64,000 nt of DNA, from NCBI GenBank assembly GCA_016218685.1, contig JACRDD010000037.1:1-64000 (forward strand), in the 5' to 3' direction. The notes under the pieces were generated by a model, which made no database searches, was not told the origin of the DNA, and saw only the letters and a list, made by a program, of their open reading frames with translations. Source of the DNA: Desulfobacterales bacterium. Lineage in GTDB: Bacteria; Desulfobacterota; Desulfobacteria; Desulfobacterales; Desulfosarcinaceae. Shown in pieces: positions 45,583 to 55,339 of this stretch; position 1 is the first letter of the stretch, and every line of letters begins with the position of its first letter. The translations under genes were made by a program, and so were the position numbers.

Positions 45583-47400
45583 CTAATTCTTGGATTGCCA
45601 CACGACCAGGCCGATGCCTTGGGCGCTGAGCAAGTCGGTAACGGCCGAGTGCAGCGACGCATCCGACAGTAGCGTGGGTTTGTTTTCGGCATTGGTGTAA
45701 AGCAATCCGGGGACCGTGACCGTGGTGTTGTGCTCGGCCGGTCGCGGCGCCGCGAGAAACGATGGATTTTCGGCCAGGCGCTCGCCCAGCCCGACCAGGA
45801 GCTTGGCCGCGATGGTCATGTGGGTGTCGCCGGCGCCGATCTGCACCAGGGTAAGGCCGCTCTCCTGGATGGCCTTGGCCGCCCCGCCGTAAAGCTCGCC
45901 GAAATCCAATAAAACTTCCTTGCCGTCCAGTGTGGCCACCAGGTTGGCGAAAGCTTCGATCTGCTCTCCTCCAAAGGTAAAGGTGACCGGGACATTGGGC
46001 GCATAGGAGAAATTCAGGGCCTTGGACAGATGCTGCACGAACTCCCGCTGGCTGGTCGGCGTCAAGGCCAGGATGTTTTTGACCGCGTGACGGCTCCCGC
46101 CGATGGGCGCGGTTGCGGTCGCACCGCCGGGCAGCACCTCCTTGAGCACCAAACCGTTTTGCTCCAGATAGCGGCGCATGGATTCGGGGGTCTGTTCGTC
46201 GGCCGTTCGAATGGGGGTGATGCACAACTGGCGGCCGTCGCTGGCCGGCTTGACCCATTTGGCCCGCACGGCCACGTGCACCCCCTGATCCTCGAAGTCC
46301 ACCGAGGTGGGTGTGTTGGCCTCATCTTCCACCGAATCGAAGATGGCGGCGATGATCTGCTGGGCGGAGTCGTCCTTGCTGTAGGCCACCACCTTGGCCT
46401 GGGGCATCTGCTTTTCGAGCAGCTCCGGGGCCTGGCCCATTATTTTTCCGTCCTGGGAGAAGAAGAGCCGGTGGCGGTCCAGTTCCATCAGGGGATGCCG
46501 GGAGAGGTCGATTTCTAAATCGGTGCGCCCCTCCCGGGGTACATAGTAGGTGCCTTTGGCGAGGAGTCGGCCGCCCACGGTGGCCGCGGCTGCAGCCAGG
46601 GGGTCTTGGGGCGTTGGGGTGGCGGCCGGCGGCGGCGGGGCGTTCTCCGGAGATCGGCCCGCTGCACCGGCCAGGGGCTCCGGCGCCGCGTCGGGAGCCA
46701 AAGGTTCGCCTGTCCCGCCGCCCTCTTTGGCGGCCAGGGCTTCCCACTGCTTCTCGCGCGTGGCGGGATCGGGCAGGTAGATCTTCTGTCCGGCGTAAAT
46801 GCGGTTGATGTCTTTGATTTCGGGATTGGCGGCCTTAAGCAGTTCCACGCCTTCCTTGTACGCCTGGGTGCCGAGACGGCCGTAGCGCCGGGACACGATC
46901 TGATGGACCGTGTCGCCGCGCTGGATCTCGTAGGCTTCGGTTTTTTGTTCGAGCGCATCCAGATCTTTGTCCTTGGACAAGTTGACGATGGGGATGGTCA
47001 CCACGCCGCTGTCCTGGCCCGGCAAGGAGCCATGCTCGAGCTTGCGCAAGGGAATGTCGATGGCCTGACCGGGCCGCACCAGGTCGATATCCGGCACATG
47101 CGGGTTCAGGCGCTGGAAGATACCCAGAAAGTCGCGGAAATCCTGATTAGCGATTTCGCCTTTCTGGCGGAAGATTTTAAGTACCCAATCGCCCCGCTGC
47201 ACCACGTAAGGTTCGCACAGGACGTCCCAGCCGCGGTCGTAGCGGACGATGTAGTTCTTATACACCAGGCTGCTGGCCTGGGCGGCCGGCGGTCCTAAGA
47301 TCCAGACGAGAAGAAAGACGGCCGACCCGATTCCCCGCAAGCATTGGGTGCGCATCCAGCCGGCGTGCTTCCTGGTGGCTTTGCCATGGGGTTCAATCAT
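45583..47400 (-). CDS. Secreted LysM-domain protein of unknown function
   Basis: 605 residues. A signal peptide lies near the N-terminus (residues 16-42 from the ATG at 47355, or with a 15-residue extension from 47400). Two LysM-like segments follow: one around VVQRGDWVLKIFRQKGEI and one around YEIQRGDTVHQIVSRRYG ending AGQKIYLPD. A Pro/Ala-rich linker (about 245-275) leads to a large C-terminal domain (about 285-600) that was not recognised. LysM domains bind peptidoglycan, so it is probably periplasmic. It is in the same direction as threonine synthase (15 nt apart), but the products have no obvious link. Confidence 0.8.
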   Translation of the reverse strand: MIEPHGKATRKHAGWMRTQCLRGIGSAVFLLVWILGPPAAQASSLVYKNYIVRYDRGWDVLCEPYVVQRGDWVLKIFRQKGEIANQDFRDFLGIFQRLNPHVPDIDLVRPGQAIDIPLRKLEHGSLPGQDSGVVTIPIVNLSKDKDLDALEQKTEAYEIQRGDTVHQIVSRRYGRLGTQAYKEGVELLKAANPEIKDINRIYAGQKIYLPDPATREKQWEALAAKEGGGTGEPLAPDAAPEPLAGAAGRSPENAPPPPAATPTPQDPLAAAAATVGGRLLAKGTYYVPREGRTDLEIDLSRHPLMELDRHRLFFSQDGKIMGQAPELLEKQMPQAKVVAYSKDDSAQQIIAAIFDSVEDEANTPTSVDFEDQGVHVAVRAKWVKPASDGRQLCITPIRTADEQTPESMRRYLEQNGLVLKEVLPGGATATAPIGGSRHAVKNILALTPTSQREFVQHLSKALNFSYAPNVPVTFTFGGEQIEAFANLVATLDGKEVLLDFGELYGGAAKAIQESGLTLVQIGAGDTHMTIAAKLLVGLGERLAENPSFLAAPRPAEHNTTVTVPGLLYTNAENKPTLLSDASLHSAVTDLLSAQGIGLVVWQSKN

Positions 47401-47415
47401 GATTGCTGCCGCTCG

Positions 47416-48924
47416 TTATTCCTTTTTCTTCACAAGCTTCAAATCGAGGGCGATGTCCCGGCTCACGGCCTGCACGAAGCTGTCGAAGGCTTCGCCGGAC
47501 AAGGGCCGCCCCGGGGCCGGCACCTGCGCCAAGTCGCTGGGGTGGATGTAGATCGGTGCGTTCATCAGCGCCGGCTGCGGTGCTACTTCGAACTCCGCCG
47601 GAAATCGATCGGAGAAGTAAAGATCCTGGAACCCGGCGAATTTCAGGGCATGGGCCGTGGAATCGATGATGGCCGTTTCGGTTTTGTCGGCCAGGCCCAT
47701 CTCCACCGCGCGTTTGAGGCCGGCCAGACACTCGCCGCCATGGGTGCAGGCAATATGGCCGTTGCGGTTGGCCTGCAACTGCCAATCCATGATCTCCTGT
47801 TCGGCCACCTGCACGAAATGCACCCGCTGGCAACCGGCCCGGGCGTTGTACTGCTCCACCAACTGGATGACGCGGGGCATGGAGACCGGGTTGCCGATCA
47901 TGGCGGCCTGGGCCACCGAGGCGCGCACGTTCTGGGGCACGAATTTTCGCCGGTCGCGATCGGTCTCGCGGTAGTATTGGTAGACCGGGTCGGCATGGGA
48001 AGATTGCACGCCGATGATCTTGGGCAAGGCCGTGATCAGGCCGATCTGGTGGAACTTCAGAAAGCCGCTCATCACGGCCGTGATGTTGCCGGCGTTGCCG
48101 ATGGGCACTACCACCACCTTGTCGGCCACGTCATACTCGAACTCCTGGGCGATCTCATAGGAGTAGGACTCCTGTCCCAGGACGCGCCAGGCGTTCTTGG
48201 AGTTGAGCAGGGCCACTTCGTACTGTTCGGACAGGGCTTCGACCACTTTCATGCAATCGTCGAAGACGCCTGGAATTTCGTACACCTTGGCGCCGCTGCC
48301 CAGCGGCTGCGACAACTGCTGGGGGGTGACTTTTTTGTGGGGCAGCAGCACGGCCGACTGGATGTCGGGGCGTAAGTAGGAGGCGTAGAGCGCGGCCGCG
48401 GCCGAGGTGTCGCCGGTCGAAGCACACACCGCCAGTACATTGGAAACCTTGCCGCTTTTGATCAGGTGGTTGATATAGCTCAGGGCGCTGGCCATGCCGC
48501 GGTCTTTGAACGAAGCGCTGGGGTTCTGGCCGTCGTTCTTGTAGTAGAAGCGCAGGCCCACATCGCGCTGCAAGCCCCGATTGGCTTCCACCACCGGCGT
48601 GTGGCCTTCGCCCAGGTAGACCACCGCATCCAGGGGAATGTTGGGTCCGATGAACTCGTGGTAGCGGTAGATGCCCTTGAGGGCCGGCAGGGTCAGCATG
48701 CGCCGGTAATCGAAGATCCGCCGCCATTGGGCGGCCGGGATCTCTTTGAGTTGTTCGAAGTGGGTATCGTGGAGCAGCAGCACTTGCCCACACTTGGGGC
48801 AGGTGTAGAGCAGTTTCTGGATATCGAATTCCGCCGCGCAGGAGAGGCAGCGGTAGATCAGCCGCCCCGACGGCCACGGAATCAGGTGGGGTTGTATGTC
48901 CGGGGGGAACTGTTCCGGTTTCAT
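47416..48924 (-). CDS. thrC: Threonine synthase
   Basis: PLP enzyme converting O-phosphohomoserine to threonine. The 502 residues are longer than many bacterial ThrC because a zinc ribbon is fused at the N-terminus ([11 protein letters not shown] and YTCPKCGQV). The PLP lysine is in [14 protein letters not shown]. Other family text is [27 protein letters not shown] and [20 protein letters not shown] 48924 overlaps the SerRS stop (ATGA). A longer in-frame reading into serS was rejected. Confidence 0.95.
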   Translation of the reverse strand: MKPEQFPPDIQPHLIPWPSGRLIYRCLSCAAEFDIQKLLYTCPKCGQVLLLHDTHFEQLKEIPAAQWRRIFDYRRMLTLPALKGIYRYHEFIGPNIPLDAVVYLGEGHTPVVEANRGLQRDVGLRFYYKNDGQNPSASFKDRGMASALSYINHLIKSGKVSNVLAVCASTGDTSAAAALYASYLRPDIQSAVLLPHKKVTPQQLSQPLGSGAKVYEIPGVFDDCMKVVEALSEQYEVALLNSKNAWRVLGQESYSYEIAQEFEYDVADKVVVVPIGNAGNITAVMSGFLKFHQIGLITALPKIIGVQSSHADPVYQYYRETDRDRRKFVPQNVRASVAQAAMIGNPVSMPRVIQLVEQYNARAGCQRVHFVQVAEQEIMDWQLQANRNGHIACTHGGECLAGLKRAVEMGLADKTETAIIDSTAHALKFAGFQDLYFSDRFPAEFEVAPQPALMNAPIYIHPSDLAQVPAPGRPLSGEAFDSFVQAVSRDIALDLKLVKKKE

Positions 48925-50195
48925 GGCGCGATGCGATCCTTTCCGCCCATGTACGGGCGCAGCGCCGGGGGAATCACGATCGATCCGTCGGCTTGCTGAA
49001 AGTTTTCCAGCAGGGCCGCCACCGTGCGCCCCACGGCCAGGCCCGAGCCGTTGAGGGTGTGCACGAGCTGGGTGCCCTTTTGACCTTTGCGTTTGAAGCG
49101 GATGTTGCCCCTGCGCGCCTGGAAATCCTCGAAGTTGCTGCACGAGGAGATCTCGCGGTAGACATTCTGGATCGGCATCCAGACTTCGATGTCGTAAGTC
49201 TTGGCCGCCGAAAAGCCCATATCTCCGGCGCAGAGCAGCACCACGCGGTAGGGCAGTTCCAGGCGCTGCAGGATCGTCTCGGCGTTGGCCAGCAAGCTCT
49301 CCAGCTCGTCATAGGAGGATTCGGGCGTGGCGAACTTGACCAGCTCCACCTTGTTGAACTGGTGCTGGCGGATCAAACCGCGCGTGTCCTTGCCGTAGGA
49401 GCCCGCCTCGGAGCGGAAGCAGGGCGTATGGGCGGTGTAGCGAATGGGCAGCCGCTCTTCGGCCAGAACCTCTCCCTGGTGGATGTTGGTCACCGGCACT
49501 TCGGCCGTGGGGATCAGGAAGAAGTCCCGGCCGTCCAGCTTGAACAGATCTTCTTCGAATTTGGGCAACTGACCGGTGTTGGTCATGGTCTGGCGGTTGA
49601 CCATGAATGGCGGCAGCACTTCGGTGTAGCCGTGTTCCGTGGTGTGGATGTCCAGCATGAAGTTGATCAGGGCCCGCTCCAGGCGGGCGCCGGCGCCCAG
49701 GTAGAGCGGAAAGCGCGCGCCGGCAATCTGGGCGGCCCTGGCAAAATCCAGAATACCCAGGCGCTCGCCCAGGTCCCAATGGCCCTTGACCTCGAAGTCG
49801 AAGCGCGGCGGGGTGCCGACGGTTTTGACCACCGGATTGTCTTCCGCACTGTGCCCCAGGGGTACCGAGGCATGGGGGATGTTGGGGATGTTGAGCATGA
49901 GCTGCTGGAGTCGCTCCTCGTGGCCCGCCAGTTCGGGCTCCAGCACCTTGATACGGTCGCCCACCGCGCGCATTTCGGCCATCATCTCTCCGGCCTCCTG
50001 CCCCTTCTTTTTGAGCTGGGCGATCTGTTCGGAGGCCACGTTGCGCCGGTTGCGCAGTTGTTCGATTTCGGAAAGCACCGCGCTGCGCGCACGATCGGAT
50101 TCACTAAAAACGCTCCAATCGATGGTGCCGTGGCGTTTGGCCAGGGCTTCCTGGACGGCCGCTAAATTTTGTCGTACAAACTTGATTTCCAGCAT
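48921..50195 (-). CDS. serS: Seryl-tRNA synthetase
   Basis: Class II aminoacyl-tRNA synthetase of 424 residues, the standard length. The N-terminal coiled-coil tRNA-binding arm spans about 30-105. Motif 2 is [15 protein letters not shown] and motif 3 is [16 protein letters not shown]. The start is [11 protein letters not shown] at 50195, with the family-conserved first residues. A good promoter is present upstream. It is overlapped by thrC downstream, so serine charging and threonine synthesis genes share a transcript. Confidence 0.98.
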   Translation of the reverse strand: MLEIKFVRQNLAAVQEALAKRHGTIDWSVFSESDRARSAVLSEIEQLRNRRNVASEQIAQLKKKGQEAGEMMAEMRAVGDRIKVLEPELAGHEERLQQLMLNIPNIPHASVPLGHSAEDNPVVKTVGTPPRFDFEVKGHWDLGERLGILDFARAAQIAGARFPLYLGAGARLERALINFMLDIHTTEHGYTEVLPPFMVNRQTMTNTGQLPKFEEDLFKLDGRDFFLIPTAEVPVTNIHQGEVLAEERLPIRYTAHTPCFRSEAGSYGKDTRGLIRQHQFNKVELVKFATPESSYDELESLLANAETILQRLELPYRVVLLCAGDMGFSAAKTYDIEVWMPIQNVYREISSCSNFEDFQARRGNIRFKRKGQKGTQLVHTLNGSGLAVGRTVAALLENFQQADGSIVIPPALRPYMGGKDRIAP

Positions 50196-50312
50196 ACCAT
50201 ACCTATATTGATCCAGTTTTTTTCTTAAAGCCGGCCACTACCGTCCAATAGGGGCTTCTGGCCCGCCGGTGGGCCGGAAAGACAAAGCGAAAGCAAGTGC
50301 ACCGTGGCCAAA

Positions 50313-50341
50313 ACTGTACTGCAAGCATGTGATTTGGTCAA
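50313..50341 (-). promoter_or_regulatory. Putative sigma-70 promoter for serS-thrC
   Basis: Minus-strand TTGACC (50341-50336), a 17-nt spacer and TACAGT (50318-50313) place the start near 50306, about 110 nt before serS. A hairpin with a 9-bp stem around 50249-50272 lies in the leader (CTGGCCC/GGGCCGG). No T-box elements were recognised. Confidence 0.55.
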
Positions 50342-50427
50342 TGTTTAATATGAGTTGAGGCCTGTGCCCGGTTGCGGTAGAACGTCCTTTAGAGATGCGG
50401 ACACCTTTATGGAAATCGGAGAGAGCG

Positions 50428-51015
50428 ATGGAGGAAATCAGAGAGAAGAAGCAAGAGTTGCGTAACGAGATGGTGCGGAAAATAACCGCCATGCCCCAAG
50501 AACAGTTGGCCGCCAAAACCAAGGCCATCGAGAACCGGCTGTTCGAATTCGCCAACTTCCTGGAGTCGCGCATCGTATTGCTCTATACGCCGGCCCAGGT
50601 CGAAGTGAATACCATGGAGATCCTCAAGCGCAGCTACCTCTACAACAAGATCGTTGTGTTGCCGGTTTTCGATCCCCAGAACCGCGCCACCCGCCTCTAT
50701 AAAGTGGACGATCTGGCCAAGGATCTGGTCACGGGTCTGCGCGGCAATCTGGAACCCAATCCCAAACGCTGCAAAATTGTGCCCATGGATTGCCTGGACA
50801 TCGCCATCATTCCCGCGCTGGCCATGGACGAAAAGGGCGGACGCCTCGGCCTGGGCAAGGGGTGCTACGATCGCCTGATCCCGGATCTGCCCATGACCAC
50901 GCGCAAGGTCGGCCTGGTTTTGGAAGCCCAGATTCTTGCCAACGTGCCCACCGAAGGCCATGACAAACATGTGGACATCGTGATCACCGAAGAGCGCATC
51001 GTCTACAAGATTTAA
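50428..51015 (+). CDS. 5-formyltetrahydrofolate cyclo-ligase
   Basis: Converts 5-formyl-THF to 5,10-methenyl-THF with ATP, returning stored folate to one-carbon metabolism. The 195 residues match the family. The signature GGRLGLGKGCYDRL and the N-terminal KQELRNEMVRKI are present, and the C-terminal EGHDKHVDIVITEERIV is typical. ATG 50428 follows GGAGAG. It converges on the potassium-channel gene, with a 4-nt overlap at the stops. Confidence 0.93.
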   Translation: MEEIREKKQELRNEMVRKITAMPQEQLAAKTKAIENRLFEFANFLESRIVLLYTPAQVEVNTMEILKRSYLYNKIVVLPVFDPQNRATRLYKVDDLAKDLVTGLRGNLEPNPKRCKIVPMDCLDIAIIPALAMDEKGGRLGLGKGCYDRLIPDLPMTTRKVGLVLEAQILANVPTEGHDKHVDIVITEERIVYKI

Positions 51016-52040
51016 TCGGAGATGGCCTTGGTTCCAGGGGCGGCTGGATTGAGCACCGCTTCCAGCCGCTTGAGATTGGACGGCTCCCCCACCGCGATAA
51101 CGGTATCGCCGGCTCTCAACTCCGCTTCAAACGATGGATTGAACAGCATTTGGTCGTTGGCCTTCTTGATGGCGATGATGATCAGTTGATATTGCTGGCG
51201 GATACCGGAATCCTTGAGCATCAAGCCATTGAGGGCCGAGGCGTCGGCCACGGGTATCTCTTCCATCTGGATGTCGTTGTGATGCTGGGTGAAGGCCAGC
51301 TCCAAAAAGTTGGTCACCGTGGGGCGGATGATGCGTTGCGCCATGGTGGCGGCGCCGATTTCGTAGGGCGCTTCCACCGTATCGGCGCCGGCGGCCGTGA
51401 GTTTCTTCTTGGCCGCTTCGTTGCCGGCCCGCGCGATGATCGTTAAACGCGGCGCCAATTGACGTGCCGTGAGCACGAGAAAGACGTTGTCGATGTCGGT
51501 GGCCAGGGCGGCGATCAAGGCCTTGGCGCGGTGCAATCCGGCTTTCAGCAAGACGGCTTCTTCGCCTGCGTTGGCGCAGAGGTAGATCATCTTCTTCGAT
51601 TCGAAGGTGTCGATAAATTCCGGGTTCTTATCGATTACAACCAAATCGAAGTTCTCCCTCCGAAGCTTGTCGCAGATCACTTTGCCGATACGGCCGTAGC
51701 CGCAAATGATGTAGTGATTTTTCAAACGGTCGATTTTTCGATCCAATTTTCGTCTCCCCAGCAATAAGAGAATGCGCCCTTCCACCATGAATTGGATAAC
51801 GGCGGCGGCCACATAGAAAAAAAAGCCGACGCCCAGCACGATCAGCGCCATGGAGAAGATTCGGCCCGAGTTCGAGAGCGGGTGGACCTCGCCATACCCC
51901 ACCGTGGCCAAGGTGGTGATGGTCATGTAAAGGGCATCGATGGCGTTCCAGCCCTCGATGAGCATATAGCCGGCGGTTCCAAGGCCTGCGAAGAGGATGG
52001 AAAGCAGTACCGACCATGCGAAACGCGCAGTGGTTTTCAT
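51012..52040 (-). CDS. Two-TM potassium channel with RCK (TrkA-N/C) domains
   Basis: 342 residues. Two membrane helices (about 7-28 and 62-85) flank a pore loop with the selectivity filter TVGYG at residues 46-50. The cytoplasmic part is an RCK domain starting HYIICGYGRIGKVICDKL (nucleotide loop near residue 112) and a C-terminal TrkA-C-like half ending GDTVIAVGEPSNLKRLE. This is the MthK/KtrA-like ligand-gated layout, so it should conduct K+ under nucleotide or Ca2+ control. It is a single-gene unit as far as can be seen. Confidence 0.94.
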   Translation of the reverse strand: MKTTARFAWSVLLSILFAGLGTAGYMLIEGWNAIDALYMTITTLATVGYGEVHPLSNSGRIFSMALIVLGVGFFFYVAAAVIQFMVEGRILLLLGRRKLDRKIDRLKNHYIICGYGRIGKVICDKLRRENFDLVVIDKNPEFIDTFESKKMIYLCANAGEEAVLLKAGLHRAKALIAALATDIDNVFLVLTARQLAPRLTIIARAGNEAAKKKLTAAGADTVEAPYEIGAATMAQRIIRPTVTNFLELAFTQHHNDIQMEEIPVADASALNGLMLKDSGIRQQYQLIIIAIKKANDQMLFNPSFEAELRAGDTVIAVGEPSNLKRLEAVLNPAAPGTKAISD

Positions 52041-52267
52041 TCAGGATATTGCCTGGCTGCTTGCGGTGGTGTTACTCCCGGCGCGGATCGGCCTGTGTTG
52101 ACGTCCAGCCGTTCAGCGCTATCTTCGTATCTTCATTTTTATGAAGAATCGAGATAAATTGCAAGTTCCAGCATAAAACCAAAACCGAAGGGTGGGGTGC
52201 CGACTATCCGCTTGACCGTGTTGGCGGGCTCTGATAGACGGTCGCGGGGATGGGGGGTAGAGCCTCA

Positions 52268-52912
52268 ATGAAATTCGATCGCCTGCGTCAGGACATGGTA
52301 GAAAAACAGATCGAAGCCCGCGGCATTCGCGATGTCAACGTGTTGGCCGCCATGCGCAAAGTGCCGCGGCATCTGTTCGTCAGCGAAGCCTTGATGGACC
52401 AGGCTTACAACGATTTCCCCCTGCCCATCGGCGAGCAGCAAACCATTTCCCAGCCCTACATTGTGGCCGAAATGACCCAGGCCCTGCAACTGGGGCCGGA
52501 TGACCGCGTGCTGGAAATCGGCACCGGGTCCGGCTATCAAGCCGCCATCCTGGCCCAGATCGCCTTCCGGGTCTACACCATCGAGCGCATCCACTCGCTC
52601 TACCTCAAGGCGCGCAAGCTCTTCGACCAAATGGGCTATCACAACATCGTCATGCGCTATTCGGACGGCACCACCGGCTGGCGGGACGAAAGCCCCTTCG
52701 ATGCCATCATCGTCACCGCCGGCGCGCCCGAGATTCCCGAGGTGCTGGTCAACCAACTGGCCGTGGGCGGGCGCCTGGTGATTCCCGTGGGCAACCAATA
52801 CGTTCAGGAGTTGATCCGGCTGGTGCGCAGTGAAAAAGGCGTGCAGCAAACCAATCTGGGCGGCTGCCGCTTCGTCAAACTCGTGGGCGAGCACGGCTGG
52901 AGCGAAACATGA
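52268..52912 (+). CDS. pcm: Protein-L-isoaspartate O-methyltransferase
   Basis: Repairs isoaspartyl residues in aged proteins with SAM. The 214 residues match the family. The SAM motif I is [18 protein letters not shown]. Family motifs [20 protein letters not shown] and the [20 protein letters not shown] segment are present, as is the GGRLVIPVG region. ATG 52268 is the conserved start (MKFDRL). The following 252 nt before the amidase start hold no gene that could be supported. Confidence 0.96.
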   Translation: MKFDRLRQDMVEKQIEARGIRDVNVLAAMRKVPRHLFVSEALMDQAYNDFPLPIGEQQTISQPYIVAEMTQALQLGPDDRVLEIGTGSGYQAAILAQIAFRVYTIERIHSLYLKARKLFDQMGYHNIVMRYSDGTTGWRDESPFDAIIVTAGAPEIPEVLVNQLAVGGRLVIPVGNQYVQELIRLVRSEKGVQQTNLGGCRFVKLVGEHGWSET

Positions 52913-53164
52913 TGATCGTGGCGGTCCTCGAATACTTCCCCCCAAGCCCAATCTGAAAACAGCGAAGCTGCCGCCTTCCCAAAAATCGTCCCTTTGACCT
53001 GGGCGTCAATTCCCTGTCGGCCTGTTCGCGTTGATTTCTGATGATATCCATGAATACAGTTGGTTAGAGCGGCCGAAGGCGGACCGAAGCAAGGCATGGC
53101 TTTTGCTTGGAAGGTCCCAGGCGGCGCTGCCGCCGATGGATCTTATGGATGGGCCGGAACCAAG

Positions 53165-54313
53165 ATGTTTACCAAAGGCCGACGTCGATCAGATCCCAAA
53201 GAGGCCATCCTCAGGGGGATCTATCACGATAACTTACGGATCACCGGCAACTCCATTGCCCTGGGAAGGTCCGCCCGCCAGCGGCTGGGATGGGCGCGCT
53301 GGGGCGGCATCGGCGCCATAATGCTGACCCTGATCCTGGGGGCCAGCACTGCGCTCAATCCGGCGCACAGTCCCAAGGCGGCCATGCCCGCGTTGTTCCG
53401 TTCTAGCGCTCCGGCCGCCGGCAGCGATCTGGGCGGTCCGGTCGTCAATCCAGCGCAAAGTGTTGCGCCCGCCGAACCGGGAGGGGCGAGCCTGCTGGCA
53501 CAGATCCCCATTTGGGATTATGCGGCCTCCGGCGAACCGCACCGCGAAGACTACCGGCTGTTGTTCTCGCCGGATGACCGGGTGCGGCTCTCGTCGCTCT
53601 TCGGGCTGCAAGTCAAAACCATTGTCATCGATCCGGGCCATGGCGGGCACGATCCCGGCGCCATCGGCACCCTGGGCACCCAAGAGAAGGAGATCACCCT
53701 GGATGTGGCCTTACGGCTCAAGGAACGGTTGATCAAGCAGGGGCGCTACAATGTCCTGCTGACCCGCGAGGGCGACCAAAGCCTTGCCCTGGCCGGCCGC
53801 GTTGCGTTCGCCCGGCAGCATAAAACCGATCTTTTCATTTCGGTGCACGTAAACTCATTGCCCGACCAACGGCTGCATGTGATCGAAACCTACTACTTCG
53901 GGCCGCCGCTGAACTCCGATACCTTGCGGCTGGCCGAGCAGGAGAACAAGGAGTCCGGTTATGCCCTCGGCGAGATCGACGCGATCGTCGAAGATATCGG
54001 CAGCACCGTCAAGCGCCAGGAATCGGCCCGGCTGGCAGCGGCTATCCAGACCAGTCTCTTTCGCAACGTGAAATCCGAGGACTCAAAGGTGCGCGATGTG
54101 GGCATCAAAATGGCGCCCTTCGTCGTTCTGTCCAAAGTGGAGGTGCCCAGCGTGCTGGTGGAGATCTCCTGTCTGACCAAGGCGACGGAAGAGGCCAAGC
54201 TCAAGTCGCCCGAGTACCGTGAAAAAATTGCCGCCTATATGGAAGAAGGTATTGCGGCTTACCTGGATATAAACCACGCAATCGCGTTACATGGAGAAAA
54301 ACGAGATGACTGA
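53165..54313 (+). CDS. Membrane-anchored N-acetylmuramoyl-L-alanine amidase (Amidase_3)
   Basis: Zinc amidase cleaving the bond between MurNAc and the stem peptide. From ATG 53165 it has 382 residues. A basic N-terminus precedes one membrane helix (about 48-66), and an Ala/Pro-rich linker leads to the AmiC-type catalytic domain. Zinc and catalytic residues are visible: His in IDPGHGGHDPGAIG, Glu in TQEKEITLDVAL, His in FISVHVNSLPD, and the catalytic Glu in VLVEISCLTK. The start is uncertain; ATGs at 53096 and earlier are possible. It overlaps the MamK-like gene by 8 nt, so the two are translationally coupled. Confidence 0.92.
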   Translation: MFTKGRRRSDPKEAILRGIYHDNLRITGNSIALGRSARQRLGWARWGGIGAIMLTLILGASTALNPAHSPKAAMPALFRSSAPAAGSDLGGPVVNPAQSVAPAEPGGASLLAQIPIWDYAASGEPHREDYRLLFSPDDRVRLSSLFGLQVKTIVIDPGHGGHDPGAIGTLGTQEKEITLDVALRLKERLIKQGRYNVLLTREGDQSLALAGRVAFARQHKTDLFISVHVNSLPDQRLHVIETYYFGPPLNSDTLRLAEQENKESGYALGEIDAIVEDIGSTVKRQESARLAAAIQTSLFRNVKSEDSKVRDVGIKMAPFVVLSKVEVPSVLVEISCLTKATEEAKLKSPEYREKIAAYMEEGIAAYLDINHAIALHGEKRDD

Positions 54314-55322
54314 AAAACAAGAGATTCTGAACATCGGCATCGACCTGGGCACTTCGCGCAGCGCCATTTCGGCCAGCAACGGCCGCCGTGACTGGGTGGA
54401 GAGTTTCGTGGGCTGGCCCAAGGACTTCGTGGCCCGCAAGGTGCTGGGCAAAGCGATTCTCTTCGGCCAAGAGGCCTTGGAGAATCGGTTGTCCCTGGAC
54501 ATCTACCGTCCCCTGGAGCGCGGCGTCATCAAGGACGGCTCCGAACGCAGCGCGGCGGCGGTCAAGGAGTTGATCCGCCATCTCATCGAGACGGCCAAGG
54601 GCGACAACGGCTACACGCAGACCCGCGCCATCGTGGGCGTCCCGGCCGAGTCGTTCAAAGTCAACAAGTTGGCCATCATCAACCTGGTGTCCGATTTCGC
54701 CGACACCATCATGGTGGTCTCGGAACCCTTCTCCGTGGCCTACGGGCTCAATGCCTTGACCAATGCCATGGTGATCGACATCGGGGCCGGCACCATGGAT
54801 TTTTGCATCATGCGCGGCACCATGCCGGCCGAAGCGGATCAAAGGACGATTTTGACCGCCGGCGACCATATCGATGCGCACTTGGACACCCTTCTGCGCG
54901 AACGCTATCCCGCCGCCGATTTTACACTCAACATGGTGCGGCGCTTCAAGGAGCAGCACAGCTTCGTGGGCCAACCGCCCGCGCCCGTGATCGTCGAACT
55001 GCCCGTGGCCGGCAAACCCACGGCCCACGACATCACTATGGAGATGCGCCGGGCCTGCGAAAGCATTCTGCCGGCCATGGTGGAGACCACCTTGGAACTC
55101 ATCGCGGGCTTCGACCCCGAGTTTCAGAAGCAAGTCCGCAACAACATCATCCTGGCCGGCGGCGGCAGCCAGATCCGCGGCCTGCGCGAACACCTGGAAG
55201 GCGTGCTCAAAGAGTACGGTCCCTGTGCGGTCCAAACCACCGCCGATCCCCTGTTCGGCGGCGCCGATGGCGCCCTGGCCATGGCCGTGGACATGCCGGA
55301 AGAGTATTGGGAGAAGAGATAA
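54306..55322 (+). CDS. MamK-like bacterial actin
   Basis: 338 residues of the actin/Hsp70 superfamily, with closest recall to MamK, the magnetosome-chain filament. Phosphate 1 is NIGIDLGTSRSAISASNG. The next text (VGWPKDFVARKVLGKAILFG, then ENRLSLDIYRPLERGVIKDG) parallels the MamK N-terminal region. Phosphate 2 is VIDIGAGTMDFC and the adenosine motif is ILAGGGSQIRG. The C-terminus MPEEYW matches MamK's LPPQYW. It is not MreB, whose motifs (GTAN at phosphate 1) differ. ATG 54306 follows GGAGAA and overlaps the amidase gene. No other mam gene was seen, so the cargo is unknown. Confidence 0.85.
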   Translation: MTEKQEILNIGIDLGTSRSAISASNGRRDWVESFVGWPKDFVARKVLGKAILFGQEALENRLSLDIYRPLERGVIKDGSERSAAAVKELIRHLIETAKGDNGYTQTRAIVGVPAESFKVNKLAIINLVSDFADTIMVVSEPFSVAYGLNALTNAMVIDIGAGTMDFCIMRGTMPAEADQRTILTAGDHIDAHLDTLLRERYPAADFTLNMVRRFKEQHSFVGQPPAPVIVELPVAGKPTAHDITMEMRRACESILPAMVETTLELIAGFDPEFQKQVRNNIILAGGGSQIRGLREHLEGVLKEYGPCAVQTTADPLFGGADGALAMAVDMPEEYWEKR

Positions 55323-55339
55323 AGGATAAGCCGAAAGCT

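Noticed and set aside
50196..50312. T-box leader for serS
   Set aside because: There is a hairpin, but no T-box sequence or specifier loop could be recognised.
50196..50427. 6S RNA between serS and the formyl-THF cyclo-ligase gene, by analogy with other proteobacteria
   Set aside because: Only about 80 nt remain after the serS promoter, and the typical closing stem and large central bubble are not seen.
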